A stretch of DNA of 64,000 bases from Microbacterium hydrocarbonoxydans (GCF_023715885.1 NZ_JAMBOY010000003.1:1-64000), one strand, 5' to 3'; positions 1 to 7,982 are shown, counted from the first letter of the stretch. Notes: generated by a model from the letters alone, not told the origin. A program made the numbers and translations.

Positions 1-34
1 TCACGGCTTTGATCAGGATCTCGTACTTGGCCAC
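1..34 (-). mobile_element. Possible 5' end of an IS481-type transposase, cut by window edge
   Basis: Reading the minus strand from a GTG at 34 gives VAKYEILIKAV and runs off the window. This resembles how many actinobacterial IS481-family transposases begin (a short KYxxLIxAV-like start before a helix-turn-helix), but only eleven codons are visible. The three 20-nt direct repeats immediately upstream (36-120) would lie at the end of such an element. The assignment is inference from a very short stretch. Confidence 0.3.
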
Positions 35-35
35 C

Positions 36-120
36 GTTCACGATGTCCTGAGACATCCCCGCGACACCAGATGAACTGTTCACGATGTCCCGAGACACCC
101 GTTCACGATGTCCTGAAACC
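36..120. repeat. Three 20-nt direct repeats (GTTCACGATGTCC core)
   Basis: GTTCACGATGTCCTGAGACA (36-55), GTTCACGATGTCCCGAGACA (78-97) and GTTCACGATGTCCTGAAACC (101-120) are near-identical and in the same orientation, spaced 42 and 23 nt. They sit just outside the putative transposase start, so they may be part of an insertion-sequence end or its transposase binding sites. No second, inverted end is visible in the window. Confidence 0.6.
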
Positions 121-144
121 AGACACCACCGTCACCGCCATGGA

Positions 145-166
145 AACCCCCGAGAAATCGGGGGTT
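145..166. terminator. Strong hairpin with GAAA tetraloop
   Basis: AACCCCCGA / TCGGGGGTT form a perfect 9-bp stem closed by GAAA. The + strand continues with a short pyrimidine stretch (CTTCC). It looks like an intrinsic terminator. The gene it serves is not evident, because the left flank is a probable insertion-sequence end. Confidence 0.55.
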
Positions 167-755
167 CTTCCGTATCCGGGGTGGGGCGTGGTGCATTGGT
201 GGTGCAGATTTCGAGCGAGCGCCGCGAGGACCTCTCCGAACCGGGTGCGATCTGGGGCCGAACTCCCTCCGTCACCTCGAGGGTCCCTCCTCCCTTTGAA
301 GCGGCTGCGGTGCGGTCTTCGTTGTTAGGTGCGCGCCTGGAACCCGTATGCTCACGCTCATGGCTCCCCGACCACGCTAATAGTCCGGATAAGTGTTCTT
401 ATCGTCGGTAATGGGCCAGACGTTGAAGTGAGATGCGGCTGAGTAGGTGAGCGGCGTCTGACCGGTCGCCGAGCGGGATCGCGAGGGCCTGCACCATCGC
501 AAAGTAGCGAGGCACTGCACGTCATCTCGAATGCGGCATGAGGTGATCGGAACCTGCGAGGTGTACTGCCAGGACTGCCAGGACCTCGCTCATTCCTGCT
601 CTGCGCCGTAGCCAGAGTCCGTACTTGAAGGTCTCCGCTCGATCATCGACAACGGCGCCACGGTGAGTCGCCCGCTCGTCGTCTGAGCAGCACGGCGAGC
701 GAACGCATGACCGCAGGGTCTTGCGTGGCGTGTGGTGCTCAGGTGGAATACCGTC
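167..755. other. Gene-poor stretch
   Basis: No convincing gene is seen. On the minus strand an open stretch ending with TAA at 399-401 encodes a phrase containing ALAIPLGDRSDAAHLLSRI, but it is blocked upstream by an in-frame stop after about 40 codons. It may be the tail of a decayed gene. Neither strand offers a plausible start with a ribosome binding site before 756. Confidence 0.4.
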
Positions 756-1341
756 ATGCGCAGGTTGGTCGTTTCGGTACTCACGTCTGTCGATGGCATG
801 TTTGAGGGGCCTGCGAAGGACCTCAGTCAGATGCCGTTCGAGGACGCGTTCAACACCCACAACCTCTCTCTGCTGCGGAACGCCGCGACGCTGGTGTACG
901 GCAGCACGTGGTTCCCCGACAACTGGCGCTCCTGGTCCGCCGTCGCCGCCGACTCGGCGCAGAGTGACCGAGACCGTGAGATCGCGTAGGCGGTACTGGC
1001 GATGGAAGCGATCGTCATCAGTGACTCGATGACGATCGCCTCAGATGAAACCCTGGGCCGAGACAACGCGAGTCGTCGCGCGAGACGATGCGATCGACGA
1101 GATCCGCACGCTGAAAGCCGGTGACGGTGGGGACATCTTGATGTTCGGGAGCGCCACGGCATGGAACCCGCTGATGGTCGCTGGGCTCGTCGATGAGCTC
1201 ATCGTTCTCGTGGGTGCCGCGCTCATGGGGTCCGGGTCTCCGCTGTACAGCGGGCCGCGCATCGGGCTCGACCTGGTGAGCGCCCGCACGGTGCCGAACT
1301 CACAGCTCGTCGAGCTGCGCTACGCGCCAGAGGGCGGATAG
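756..1341 (+). pseudogene. Dihydrofolate-reductase-like (RibD C-terminal family) pseudogene
   Basis: From ATG 756 the protein begins MRRLVVSVLTSVDGMFEGP, the usual opening of the small 'dihydrofolate reductase family' proteins (RibD C-terminal fold), which are about 180-200 residues long. An in-frame TAG at 987-989 interrupts it. Translation would continue in the same frame (MEAIVISDSMTIASDETL, from 1002) and then needs a frame change near 1050-1060 to reach the conserved second half (GGDILMFGSATAWNPLMVAGLVDEL is split here by meaning only: ILMFGS, then VDELIVLVGAALMGSG), which ends at 1341. Two independent lesions argue for a dead gene rather than a sequencing slip. Its physiological substrate is unknown in this family. 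Confidence 0.75.
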
Positions 1342-1488
1342 CTCGATGTTTCTGTGACCCCATACGAAAGTGGGGATGGCACCGCACTGCGTTCCGTGAG
1401 AGCGTGGAGACATCCCCACCAGCGACTCGGACGGATTGCGCCTCTTGGCACGGGTTCCCGTGGAGATAGAGGAGAGACGAGGCCCATC

Positions 1489-1819
1489 ATGGGCAAGTTC
1501 ATCTACGAGGGCGGACCGAAGGTCGACATCGAAGACCGGGCCCTCACGCACGTCCAGCTGGTCATCACGGCAAAGCTCCGGCGCGGAGAGCCGTTCGCGT
1601 TCTCCTGGAGGAAGACGCAGCATCGGCGGCGGCCGCACGACCGTCTGGGTGCATGCCGGCTCGAACATCGTGTTCAAGTACTTCGGAAGCCGGGCGCCGA
1701 AAGTGAACCGAGCGTGGATCGACGATCTGTCCTTCGCCGCGAGTGCGCCGTCAGGTCTGTACGTGACGCCGGAGCCGGCGGCGACGAGTGCGACGGCGCG
1801 GCCTGTCGAGTTGGTCTGA
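1489..1819 (+). pseudogene. DUF7882-like short protein, frameshifted copy
   Basis: ATG 1489 follows a GGAGAG ribosome binding site and starts MGKFIYEGGPKVDIEDRALTH, closely matching the intact copies at 25773 and 28723 (IEDRALxHLKIVIxTKLRR). After FAFSW the frame shifts near 1605-1625. The rest (GGGRTTVWVHAGSNIVFKYF, then RAPKVNRAWIDDL) is in the next frame and ends at 1819. Function of the family is unknown. It is common in Microbacteriaceae and has sometimes been mislabelled 'ATP-dependent DNA ligase'. This copy should not yield a full product unless the frame is rescued. Confidence 0.7.
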
Positions 1820-1824
1820 GACGC

Positions 1825-1869
1825 TCACACGCGAGCGGTCTTGGACTGCGACGTCTTGGACTCGCTCAT
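1825..1869 (-). CDS. Possible 14-residue peptide
   Basis: The minus strand carries GAGAGGAG, then ATG at 1869 and MSESKTSQSKTARV followed by TGA. The ribosome binding site is good, but so short an open frame could be chance. It is either a micropeptide or the intact start of a lost gene. A hairpin at 1893-1931 lies directly upstream. Confidence 0.2.
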   Translation of the reverse strand: MSESKTSQSKTARV

Positions 1870-1892
1870 AGGGCGGCTCCTCTCGAGTACGC

Positions 1893-1931
1893 GAAGAGCC
1901 GCCCCGACGTTGATGCGCGGGGCGGCTCTTC
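1893..1931. terminator. 13-bp perfect hairpin
   Basis: GAAGAGCCGCCCC (1893-1905) pairs perfectly with GGGGCGGCTCTTC (1919-1931) around a 13-nt loop. It lies 14 nt past the stop of the minus-strand gene ending at 1945 and probably terminates it, although no T-run follows on either strand. Confidence 0.6.
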
Positions 1932-1944
1932 AGTGGGCGGGTCG

Positions 1945-2229
1945 TCAGCTATGCGTGCCGGCGACCTCGTACTCGGCGACGAGTGCCTTCGCCGCTGCGA
2001 GGAACTCGGGGTCGATGCGTACACCTCCAAGGATCTTCATCAGGTCCTTGCAGGATGCCGCCGGGCGGTGGTCACTGGCGTTGACGCCGGCGAGGTAGTC
2101 GCCGGCGAATCGACCCTCGAACCCGTCCGCGACTACAGCGATCTGCTCGAGCGTCTCTGGCATGACCACAAGGGCGCGACAGCGATCTACCAGTTCGACA
2201 TCGGCTTCAACGAGACTGTGCGGCGCCAT
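1945..2229 (-). CDS. Unrecognised 94-residue protein
   Basis: I do not recognise this protein. From ATG 2229 it reads MAPHSLVEADVELVDRCRAL, then a segment containing MPETLEQIAVVADGFEGRF, and ends KALVAEYEVAGTHS. It is soluble, mostly acidic, with no membrane segment and no obvious metal or nucleotide motif. The frame stays open upstream to a GTG at 2349, but that extension is basic, low in conserved character and probably not coding. The gene is bracketed by hairpins at 1893-1931 and 2428-2464 and stands alone among decayed genes. It may be a remnant of a larger gene. Confidence 0.45.
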   Translation of the reverse strand: MAPHSLVEADVELVDRCRALVVMPETLEQIAVVADGFEGRFAGDYLAGVNASDHRPAASCKDLMKILGGVRIDPEFLAAAKALVAEYEVAGTHS

Positions 2230-2427
2230 CAGACGCGAGATCTTCGAGACGCGTTCGGTGCCGACGAGATGCGCGAGTGGTACGACGGGTGGAAGCCGTT
2301 GCCGTGGATCGACGAACATCGGATCGGGCCGGATGCCTCGGTAACACACTGTGAGCCGGATCCTCGAGGGGTCTCCGCGGGTAGGCCACTAGCTGGCTTC
2401 AAAGACTTGCGCTTCGGCGCGTACGGC

Positions 2428-2464
2428 TGAGGGCCGCTCACAATCGTGCTGTTAGCGGCCCTCA
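2428..2464. terminator. Hairpin downstream of the 2486-3325 hydrolase gene
   Basis: TGAGGGCCGCT (2428-2438) pairs with AGCGGCCCTCA (2454-2464), an 11-bp perfect stem with a 15-nt loop. It lies 22 nt beyond the stop of the minus-strand hydrolase and is its likely terminator. Confidence 0.65.
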
Positions 2465-2485
2465 AGGTGTATAGCGGGTGGAGCG

Positions 2486-3325
2486 TCAGGCCTGCTGGAT
2501 GAACGCGAGGATGTCGGCGTTGATGGTCTCGGCATCGGTGGTCAGCATGCCGTGCGAGAGGCCTTCGTAGACCTTCAGGGTCGAGTTGGACAGCAGCTCG
2601 GCCTGCTTGAGCGCGGCCTCCTTGTAGGGGACGACCTGGTCATCGTCTCCCTGCAGAACGAGCACGGGAACGGTGATGGCCTTGAGGTCTGCGGTCTGGT
2701 CGGTCTCGGAGAACGCCTTGATGCCCTCGTAGTGCGCCAGTGCGCTGCCGGTCATGCCCTGACGGACCCAGTTGTCGACGACGGGCTGAGAGATTGCGAC
2801 GCCGTCGCGGTTGAAGCCATAGAACGGGCCCGATGCGACCGCGGTGAAGAACTCGGCGCGGTTGGCGGCGAGGGCTTCGCGGAAGCCGTCGAAGACGGCG
2901 ATCGGGACGCCAGCGGGGTGCTCGTCGGTCTGGACCATGAGCGGGGGCACGGCGGCGACGAGGACGGCCTTGGCGACGCGCCCCTGGGGCTGGCCGTACT
3001 TCGCGACGTAGCGAGCGACCTGGCCACCGCCGGTGGAGTGGCCGACGTGGATGACGTTCTTCAGGTCGAGGTGTTCGACGACGGCGTTGACGTCGCTGGC
3101 GTAGTGGTCCATATCGTGGCCGGTGCCGATGTCGGAGGAGCGTCCGTGCCCGCGGCGGTCGCTGGCGATGACGCGGAAGCCCTTGGACAGGAAGTAGAGG
3201 ATCTGGGCGTCCCAGTCGTCGGACGACAGCGGCCAACCGTGGTGGAACATGATCGGCTGGGCATCACGGGGGCCGAAGTCCTTATAGAAGATCTCGGTTG
3301 CGTCTTCGGTGGTGATGTATGACAT
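2486..3325 (-). CDS. Alpha/beta hydrolase, non-heme chloroperoxidase/arylesterase family
   Basis: A 279-residue cytosolic hydrolase of the cofactor-free haloperoxidase/esterase group, the usual length for the family. The nucleophile elbow GHSTGG places Ser97. The oxyanion region HHGWPLSS is at 28-35. The acid is in GDDDQVVP (Asp227-229) and the catalytic His is His258 in LSHGM. Family members hydrolyse esters and can show perhydrolase side activity; the natural substrate here is unknown. The start at 3325 follows an AAGGAAA ribosome binding site. It is the third minus-strand gene after the DUF1348 and TetR genes, separated by 159 nt that could hold its own promoter, and it ends at a clear hairpin. 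Confidence 0.9.
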   Translation of the reverse strand: MSYITTEDATEIFYKDFGPRDAQPIMFHHGWPLSSDDWDAQILYFLSKGFRVIASDRRGHGRSSDIGTGHDMDHYASDVNAVVEHLDLKNVIHVGHSTGGGQVARYVAKYGQPQGRVAKAVLVAAVPPLMVQTDEHPAGVPIAVFDGFREALAANRAEFFTAVASGPFYGFNRDGVAISQPVVDNWVRQGMTGSALAHYEGIKAFSETDQTADLKAITVPVLVLQGDDDQVVPYKEAALKQAELLSNSTLKVYEGLSHGMLTTDAETINADILAFIQQA

Positions 3326-3484
3326 TGAATTTTCCTTTCAGGATCGTCGAGCTGTGTCGACGGAGCGTGGGGCGAACGAACGCGAGTGGGCGTTCACGCG
3401 CCCTTGTGCATATAGATGAGTACGCGGATGGGATGAGGTGGAGTCGGCGAGTGTTGAAATCGCCAGTTTCCGTGAGGTGTCTGC

Positions 3485-4051
3485 TCAGTGAACGAGGGTG
3501 AGCAGTCGCATCTTGGTGCGGTCGACGACTCCGATGAGGGTCGCGTCGTCGTCGTAGGCGCGGGCCAGGATCAGGCCCCCTTGGATGGTCGCGACTGTGT
3601 CCAGTGCGAGGTCCGCGGCCTCTTGTGGCGAGAGTCCGGCGATCTTGAGGACTCCGGTAAGGGCTTCGACCCAGTCGGTGAAGTAGGCCTTGACCGCCTT
3701 GGCGAAAGTCTCCTGCTCCTCTCCCAACGTGATCGCGGCGAACAGGCACACGCGCTCCCGGGAGATGAAGTAATCAGCGACCTCTCGCGACATGTTCTCG
3801 ATCGCCTGCCGGGGATTGGTCGCGGTGCGGAGAGGTTCGAAGATCTTCTCTTCGAACCAGTCGTTGACCTGGGCGAGGACGGCTCGGGCCATGTCGGTCT
3901 TCCCCGCGGGGAAGAAGTGGTAGAGACTGCCGCGGCCGATGCCGGTCTCCTGCTGGATGACGGACAGGGAACCACCCTCGAAGCCTCGCTTGCGGAACAC
4001 GCCGGCGAGGGCGAGGACCGCGTCGGACCGGTCGAGGACGGTTCTGGCCAT
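3485..4051 (-). CDS. TetR-family transcriptional regulator
   Basis: 188 residues. The N-terminal helix-turn-helix spans about residues 8-50 (FRKRGFEGGSLSVIQQETG, then GRGSLYHFFPAGKTDMA). The C-terminal part resembles the LmrA/YxaF-type ligand domain. Its ATG shares one base with the stop of the upstream DUF1348 gene (TGATG), so the two are translationally coupled. The paired inverted operator at 4542-4582, in front of the operon, is the obvious autoregulatory site. The inducer is not evident; a reactive or aromatic compound handled by the neighbouring hydrolase is a guess. Confidence 0.88.
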   Translation of the reverse strand: MARTVLDRSDAVLALAGVFRKRGFEGGSLSVIQQETGIGRGSLYHFFPAGKTDMARAVLAQVNDWFEEKIFEPLRTATNPRQAIENMSREVADYFISRERVCLFAAITLGEEQETFAKAVKAYFTDWVEALTGVLKIAGLSPQEAADLALDTVATIQGGLILARAYDDDATLIGVVDRTKMRLLTLVH

Positions 4052-4518
4052 CAGAGACCGAGCTCGCTCAGGCCGGGGTGGTCGGCGGGACGGGGACCGG
4101 AGTTGTCCCAGAAGAACTTGCGGTCAGACTCGTCGATCTCGACGTCGTTGATGCTCGCGTGACGGTGCGTCATGAGTCCTTCCTTGTCGAAGTGCCAGTT
4201 CTCGTTGCCGTAGGCGCGGAACCACTGACCCTCGGCGTTGCGGTACTCGTAGGCGAAGCGCACCGCGATCACATCGCCAGTGTAGGCCCACAGCTCCTTG
4301 ATGAGCCGGTAGTCCAGCTCGCGGTCCCACTTGCCGGCGAGGAACTCGATGATCGCGGAGCGGCCCTGCACGAATGTGGAGCGGTTCCGCCACCAGCTGT
4401 CCTCGCTGTAGGCGAGAGCGATGCGCTCCGGGTCGCGGGTGTTCCAGCCGTCTTCGGCGGCGCGGACCTTCTGGATCGCGGTCTCTTCGGTGAACGGGGG
4501 AAGGGGCGGACGGGACAT
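4051..4518 (-). CDS. DUF1348 (NTF2/SnoaL-like fold) protein
   Basis: 155 residues, typical for this family. Signature segments are [20 protein letters not shown] near the start, then [29 protein letters not shown] and [12 protein letters not shown]. The fold is the NTF2-like cone found in SnoaL-type enzymes and small-molecule binding proteins. No reaction is established for DUF1348. It is the first gene of the TetR-controlled unit, 24 nt downstream of the operator pair. Co-transcription with a TetR regulator and a chloroperoxidase-like hydrolase suggests a role in stress or xenobiotic response, which is inference. Confidence 0.85.
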   Translation of the reverse strand: MSRPPLPPFTEETAIQKVRAAEDGWNTRDPERIALAYSEDSWWRNRSTFVQGRSAIIEFLAGKWDRELDYRLIKELWAYTGDVIAVRFAYEYRNAEGQWFRAYGNENWHFDKEGLMTHRHASINDVEIDESDRKFFWDNSGPRPADHPGLSELGL

Positions 4519-4541
4519 GATGACTCCTCGTTTTCAGTGTT

Positions 4542-4582
4542 CTCTGTACCGAGCGGTTCAGTGTGAACTAAACGGTACAGAG
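4542..4582. promoter_or_regulatory. Paired TetR operator of the DUF1348-TetR unit
   Basis: CTCTGTACC (4542-4550) and GGTACAGAG (4574-4582) are perfect inverted repeats. Inside them GTTCA-GTG-TGAAC (4556-4568) is a second palindrome. Read as two opposed half sites, the segment is GTACCGAGCGGTTC facing GTACCGTTTAGTTC. This double dyad just upstream of the 4518 start is what a cooperatively binding TetR dimer pair would need. Confidence 0.6.
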
Positions 4583-4735
4583 AGCGAATGCGCGTGTCAA
4601 CACGAGATGCGAAACATCTTCAGCATTGCCGGGAGAACCGCGGAATCACGCGGAGAAGTCGCCCGAGATTCGTGGTTCGTGCTTTCCACCTATCGGCTCA
4701 ACCCGGTGAAGTACCGCGACTTCTTCTGGGCGTGA

Positions 4736-4983
4736 ATGTGCCGGTTGATCGTCACGATGTCGATCCTGACCGTCTCGGCCTACCTGCTGTTCTTCATCAT
4801 CGATCGCCGCGCTCGCCCCCGATCCGGTCTTTCCCGGTGCCCCAGGTGCTCGTGCCCGTACTGGCCATCCCGCTGCTCGCGATCGGCGGGAGCGGCGAGA
4901 ACGACGCGGCGCTGTTCATCGCGGCGATCGTCTTAGGAGTGCTCGGCGGATCCTCGGTCCTCCTGATCCGCAGCGTCCGATGA
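4736..4983 (+). pseudogene. Small membrane protein, frameshifted
   Basis: ATG 4736 opens MCRLIVTMSILTVSAYLLFF, one membrane segment. The frame then becomes arginine- and serine-rich, but an adjacent frame from about 4830 resumes hydrophobic sequence (VLVPVLAIPLLAIGGSG, then FIAAIVLGVLGGSSVLLI) and ends at 4983. Joined, the two would make a protein of about 80 residues with three membrane segments. A frameshift near 4800-4840 is the simplest reading. Alternatively the second half is an unrelated small gene. Function unknown. Confidence 0.4.
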
Positions 4984-5025
4984 GCGCGGGCGCGGCTTGG
5001 GGGGCGAGGAAGGCGATCGAGGCGC

Positions 5026-5673
5026 TCAGTCAGCGTCCCCGAGAATCGGAACGGCCCAGATCCGCGCAGCATCCGACACCAGGCGGTCGATGCCGTCCGG
5101 AGTCTCGCGACGAAGAGGTGCGCCGTCGCGCGTGACGGGCACCGGTATCGCGACCTGTTCCGCGCCATGCGACACGACGATGACGAGGGTCGGGTAGAGG
5201 AAGGCGCCCTCCTGGATGCCGCCTTTCGCGACTCCCGCGATCCGATCGCGGGGCACGCTGTAGGCGGTGAGAAGCCGTGCGCCGCCGCGAATCAGGCGGA
5301 ACCCGGAGTGGTCGATCACACCCGAGGGGCTCGACGTCAGCAGCCCCCGCGGTGCGGTGCCGAGCCCGAGCTGGGGGATCGCGCGTGAAAGGAACGTCGC
5401 GACGCCGTTGAGTGCGTAGGAGCCGAACACGCGCGCCTGCGGCTCACTTTCGTGAAGAGCCCGCCTCTGGTCGCGTTGCAGCCGCTGAATCCGGCCCAGC
5501 ACGATCCAGAGGATCAGGCCTGCGATCGCCACTCCCGCGACGAACACGAGCACGGTCGCGACGGGGGACTCACCGTCGATGAGCGGGCGCAGGAGCGCTC
5601 CCCAGACGAAGAAGGCGGCCAGCACGGCCGCGATCACGAGGACCAGTCTGTTCGCGGGCGGGTTCTTGCGCAC
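5026..5673 (-). CDS. Membrane protein of unknown function, two N-terminal TM segments
   Basis: 215 residues from GTG 5673, chosen because GAAGGAGAG lies 7 nt upstream; longer frames reading further upstream are out of character. Two membrane segments (about 10-30, LVLVIAAVLAAFFVWGALL, and 38-60, VLVFVAGVAIAGLILWIVLG) are followed by a soluble domain of about 150 residues containing GVIDHSGFRLIRGG and QEGAFLYPTLVIVVS. I do not recognise the soluble part. Neighbours at 5751 and 6130 are also small envelope proteins on the same strand. Confidence 0.75.
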   Translation of the reverse strand: MRKNPPANRLVLVIAAVLAAFFVWGALLRPLIDGESPVATVLVFVAGVAIAGLILWIVLGRIQRLQRDQRRALHESEPQARVFGSYALNGVATFLSRAIPQLGLGTAPRGLLTSSPSGVIDHSGFRLIRGGARLLTAYSVPRDRIAGVAKGGIQEGAFLYPTLVIVVSHGAEQVAIPVPVTRDGAPLRRETPDGIDRLVSDAARIWAVPILGDAD

Positions 5674-5750
5674 AGCAACTCTCTCCTTCAGGCAGGGGTC
5701 GGGGAATGCGTCGTTCGAGCACGGCTCGTCCGTGCCTCGGAAGGCGACAG

Positions 5751-6059
5751 TCAGCCCAGGAAGGCGGCCGCGGGCAACAGCTGCACCACGCCGAGCACGA
5801 CTCCGACGATCGGCCACGCGTACCCACCGCGATCGATTCGGGCGAACACGATCCCGATGATGCCGAGGACGAGGGCGACAGGTCCGAAGAGCACGGCGAT
5901 CGGCAGTGTGACGAACAGCAGCCAGCCGTAGTTCGGATCGCCGGTCCCGGCGAGAACGAAAACGATCGCGGTGGGAAGGATGCCGACGAGCGCCACGACC
6001 GTGGCCGCGATGCCGCACCCGAGAGCCCGACGCCGGCGTGGTGGGGGAAGATCTGTCAC
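5751..6059 (-). CDS. Small membrane protein, three TM segments
   Basis: 102 residues from GTG 6059. A short arginine-rich head (PPPRRRRALGCG) is followed by three hydrophobic segments: ATVVALVGILPTAIVFVLAG, WLLFVTLPIAVLFGPVALVL with GIIGIVFARID, and AWPIVGVVLGVVQLLPAAAF. It resembles the DUF4190/DUF308-like small membrane proteins of actinobacteria, but no specific family can be asserted. The basic head predicts the N-terminus inside. Function unknown. Confidence 0.65.
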   Translation of the reverse strand: MTDLPPPRRRRALGCGIAATVVALVGILPTAIVFVLAGTGDPNYGWLLFVTLPIAVLFGPVALVLGIIGIVFARIDRGGYAWPIVGVVLGVVQLLPAAAFLG

Positions 6060-6129
6060 GCGGACGAGCTTATCGATCGGCGTCAGAGGACGGCCGAGCG
6101 CGGCCTGGACGGCAGCTGCCCGTATCTGA

Positions 6130-6525
6130 TCACTTCTCGCTGACCCTCACGGTGAAACCCGTAAGATCCCGGCCCGCGTCCAACTCGAAAGTCCGAGGAG
6201 AGCTGTCGGCAGTGCACGCACCCTGGGCGTTCGGGACGCTCGTGCTGACCGACAGACGCTGTTCATCCTCATCGACCTTCTCGATGACGGGGACGCGGGG
6301 GCAGGAGCCGGACCCGATTGTCGTGACGACCAGGAGGTCCCCGTCAGCCCACGCACGGACCTCCGAGCCCGCCGGTGCGTCCACGACCAGAGGCTGGCCC
6401 GACGCGGTCGGCGTGCCAGGATAGCCGGGCGCGGTGAGCGCGGCGCATCCCGCGACGGAGACCAGAGCAACGAAGAGAATCACTGCTGCCGTGGTTCCTC
6501 GTGCGACTGCCTGCCCGATATCCAC
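6130..6525 (-). CDS. Putative lipoprotein
   Basis: 131 residues. Residues 1-26 form a signal peptide, with lipobox SVAGC placing the lipidated Cys at 27. The mature part is a small, soluble domain of about 100 residues containing the phrase SEVRAWADGDLLVVTTIGSG and two further cysteines (SGSCP, GACTAD) that could form a disulfide. It should sit on the outer face of the membrane. No homologous function is recognised. The start is a GTG without a strong ribosome binding site, so it may be slightly misplaced. Confidence 0.7.
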   Translation of the reverse strand: MDIGQAVARGTTAAVILFVALVSVAGCAALTAPGYPGTPTASGQPLVVDAPAGSEVRAWADGDLLVVTTIGSGSCPRVPVIEKVDEDEQRLSVSTSVPNAQGACTADSSPRTFELDAGRDLTGFTVRVSEK

Positions 6526-6599
6526 GGGGGAAGCCTAGTAGCCGACGGGGGAGCAGCCGCGGGTCGTCTCGTCCGATGGGTGCGAGAACCCGCCGATCG

Positions 6600-6953
6600 T
6601 CATTCCTCCGTCGAGTCGATGAGCTCGAGCAGCTTGCGCAGCTCGTCTCTGATCTCGGTGTGGTCGTACTGTCCGGCGCGGCTCTCGGCCGAGATCACGC
6701 CCGAGCGACGCACCGACCGGAAGTCGCCGAACGGGAAGGTGTACGCCTTCTTCGTCTCGGCTTCCTCGTCCCTGTCGACGCCGAGGTGCCAGTGCGAGAA
6801 CTCCGTCCATCCGTGTTCCTCGATGAACCGGTTCTCGTCGTCGGCGCTGGGTGCCGCCTCGGACCAGTCGTCGCGTTCGTCTCTCACGACCTTCCCGTCT
6901 CGCACGAGGGAGCGCGCGTGCTTCAGGGCGGGGCGATTCAGTTCGATGACCAT
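6600..6953 (-). CDS. Conserved hypothetical protein, 117 residues
   Basis: Starts at ATG 6953 (MVIELNRPALKHARSLVRDG); the open frame continues upstream but without a convincing start. The protein is soluble and highly charged. Its centre reads EEHGWTEFSHWHLGVDR and its second half FPFGDFRSVRRSGVISAESR. Proteins of this kind are widespread and uncharacterised in actinobacteria. Charge distribution and size would suit a small regulatory or nucleic-acid-associated protein, but this is speculation. It is transcribed away from the dehydrogenase gene at 7068. Confidence 0.7.
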   Translation of the reverse strand: MVIELNRPALKHARSLVRDGKVVRDERDDWSEAAPSADDENRFIEEHGWTEFSHWHLGVDRDEEAETKKAYTFPFGDFRSVRRSGVISAESRAGQYDHTEIRDELRKLLELIDSTEE

Positions 6954-7067
6954 GCGGGAACGGTAGATCCTCGGGCACCTGGCGCCGGAGCCCCTTGACG
7001 GACGCGCATCCGCATCTCTCATCTCGTCGGTCTGGGCCGACGGCCGGTCGTATGAGACCCTGCGGGA

Positions 7068-7982
7068 ATGGATGAAGCCCCACCCACAGGATCCCCGCCC
7101 ATCATCGGCGTCATCGGCCTCGGACGCATGGGCGCGCCGATCGCGCGGGCGTTGACGGCGGAATTCGCGGTCGGCGGCTTCGACATCGATCCCACCCGCG
7201 GTGCGTCGGTGCCCGGACTACGGAGCTTCGGTTCGGCCGGGGACCTGGCCGCCGCGAGCGACGTCCTGGTGACCGTCCTCCCGGGTCCGGCGGAGTTGCG
7301 GGAGGTCATGCGCTCGGCTTTTCCGGAGCTCCGCCGCGAAGGACTCTGGGTAGACCTCACGTCGGGTGATCCCACGGTCACCCGACATCTCGCCGCGCAG
7401 GCGCACGAGCGCGGTATCGACGTCGTGTCGGCTCCGATGGGCGGTTCCGTCGCCGAGGCCGAGCGGGCAGCCCTCATCTTCTATCTCGGCGGCGCGGAGT
7501 CCGCGGTCGAACGGGCGCTGCCCGTTCTGCGACCGCTGTCGCGCCCGGACGGACTGCGGCGGGCGGGGTCGCGCCCCGAGGACGCGCAGATCGTGAAGCT
7601 GCTCGCGAACGGTCTGTGGTTCGCCCACGCCCTGGCGGCGGCGGAGGCGTTGCTCATCGGCCAGGGGCTGGGGATGCAGCCGTCGGACCTCCATCGGCTC
7701 CTGCGTGACAGCGCAGGCGGCAGCCGCTTCCTCGATGACCACGCCGAACGCCTCCTGGACGGCGACTACCTCACGACGTTCGGACTCGACCGCGTCGTCG
7801 ACGAGCTCGACGCCGTCGCCGCCATGGGCAGGGTCGCCAATGCGCCCACTCCGGTGCTCGACGCGTCGGCTGACGCGCACCGCGCCGCGCTCGAGAGGTA
7901 CGGCCCGGAGCTCGGAGAGCTCCTCGGGGTGAGGATGCTCGAAGAGGATGCCGGGCGAACGCTGCGGCGTGAGCGGGGGTGA
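7068..7982 (+). CDS. NAD(P)-dependent beta-hydroxyacid dehydrogenase family protein
   Basis: 304 residues, family-typical length. The Rossmann motif GVIGLGRMG is at 14-22. The substrate loop is SAPMGGSVAEAE (121-132), corresponding to the family's DAPVSGG region. The catalytic lysine is Lys177 in DAQIVKLLANG. The all-helical C-terminal domain follows. Enzymes of this family oxidise 3-hydroxyisobutyrate, tartronate semialdehyde or 6-phosphogluconate, or reduce imines; motifs alone do not decide. The substrate loop is atypical (PMGGS instead of PVSGG), which leans away from classic 3-hydroxyisobutyrate dehydrogenase. It stands alone on the plus strand 165 nt before nhaA. Confidence 0.82.
   Translation: MDEAPPTGSPPIIGVIGLGRMGAPIARALTAEFAVGGFDIDPTRGASVPGLRSFGSAGDLAAASDVLVTVLPGPAELREVMRSAFPELRREGLWVDLTSGDPTVTRHLAAQAHERGIDVVSAPMGGSVAEAERAALIFYLGGAESAVERALPVLRPLSRPDGLRRAGSRPEDAQIVKLLANGLWFAHALAAAEALLIGQGLGMQPSDLHRLLRDSAGGSRFLDDHAERLLDGDYLTTFGLDRVVDELDAVAAMGRVANAPTPVLDASADAHRAALERYGPELGELLGVRMLEEDAGRTLRRERG

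Noticed and set aside
5674..6018. N-terminal extension of the gene ending at 5026 (a continuous frame of 330 codons)
   Set aside because: The extra 115 codons are arginine- and histidine-rich, run antisense-like through the small membrane protein gene at 5751 and lack a ribosome binding site. GTG 5673 has a good one.
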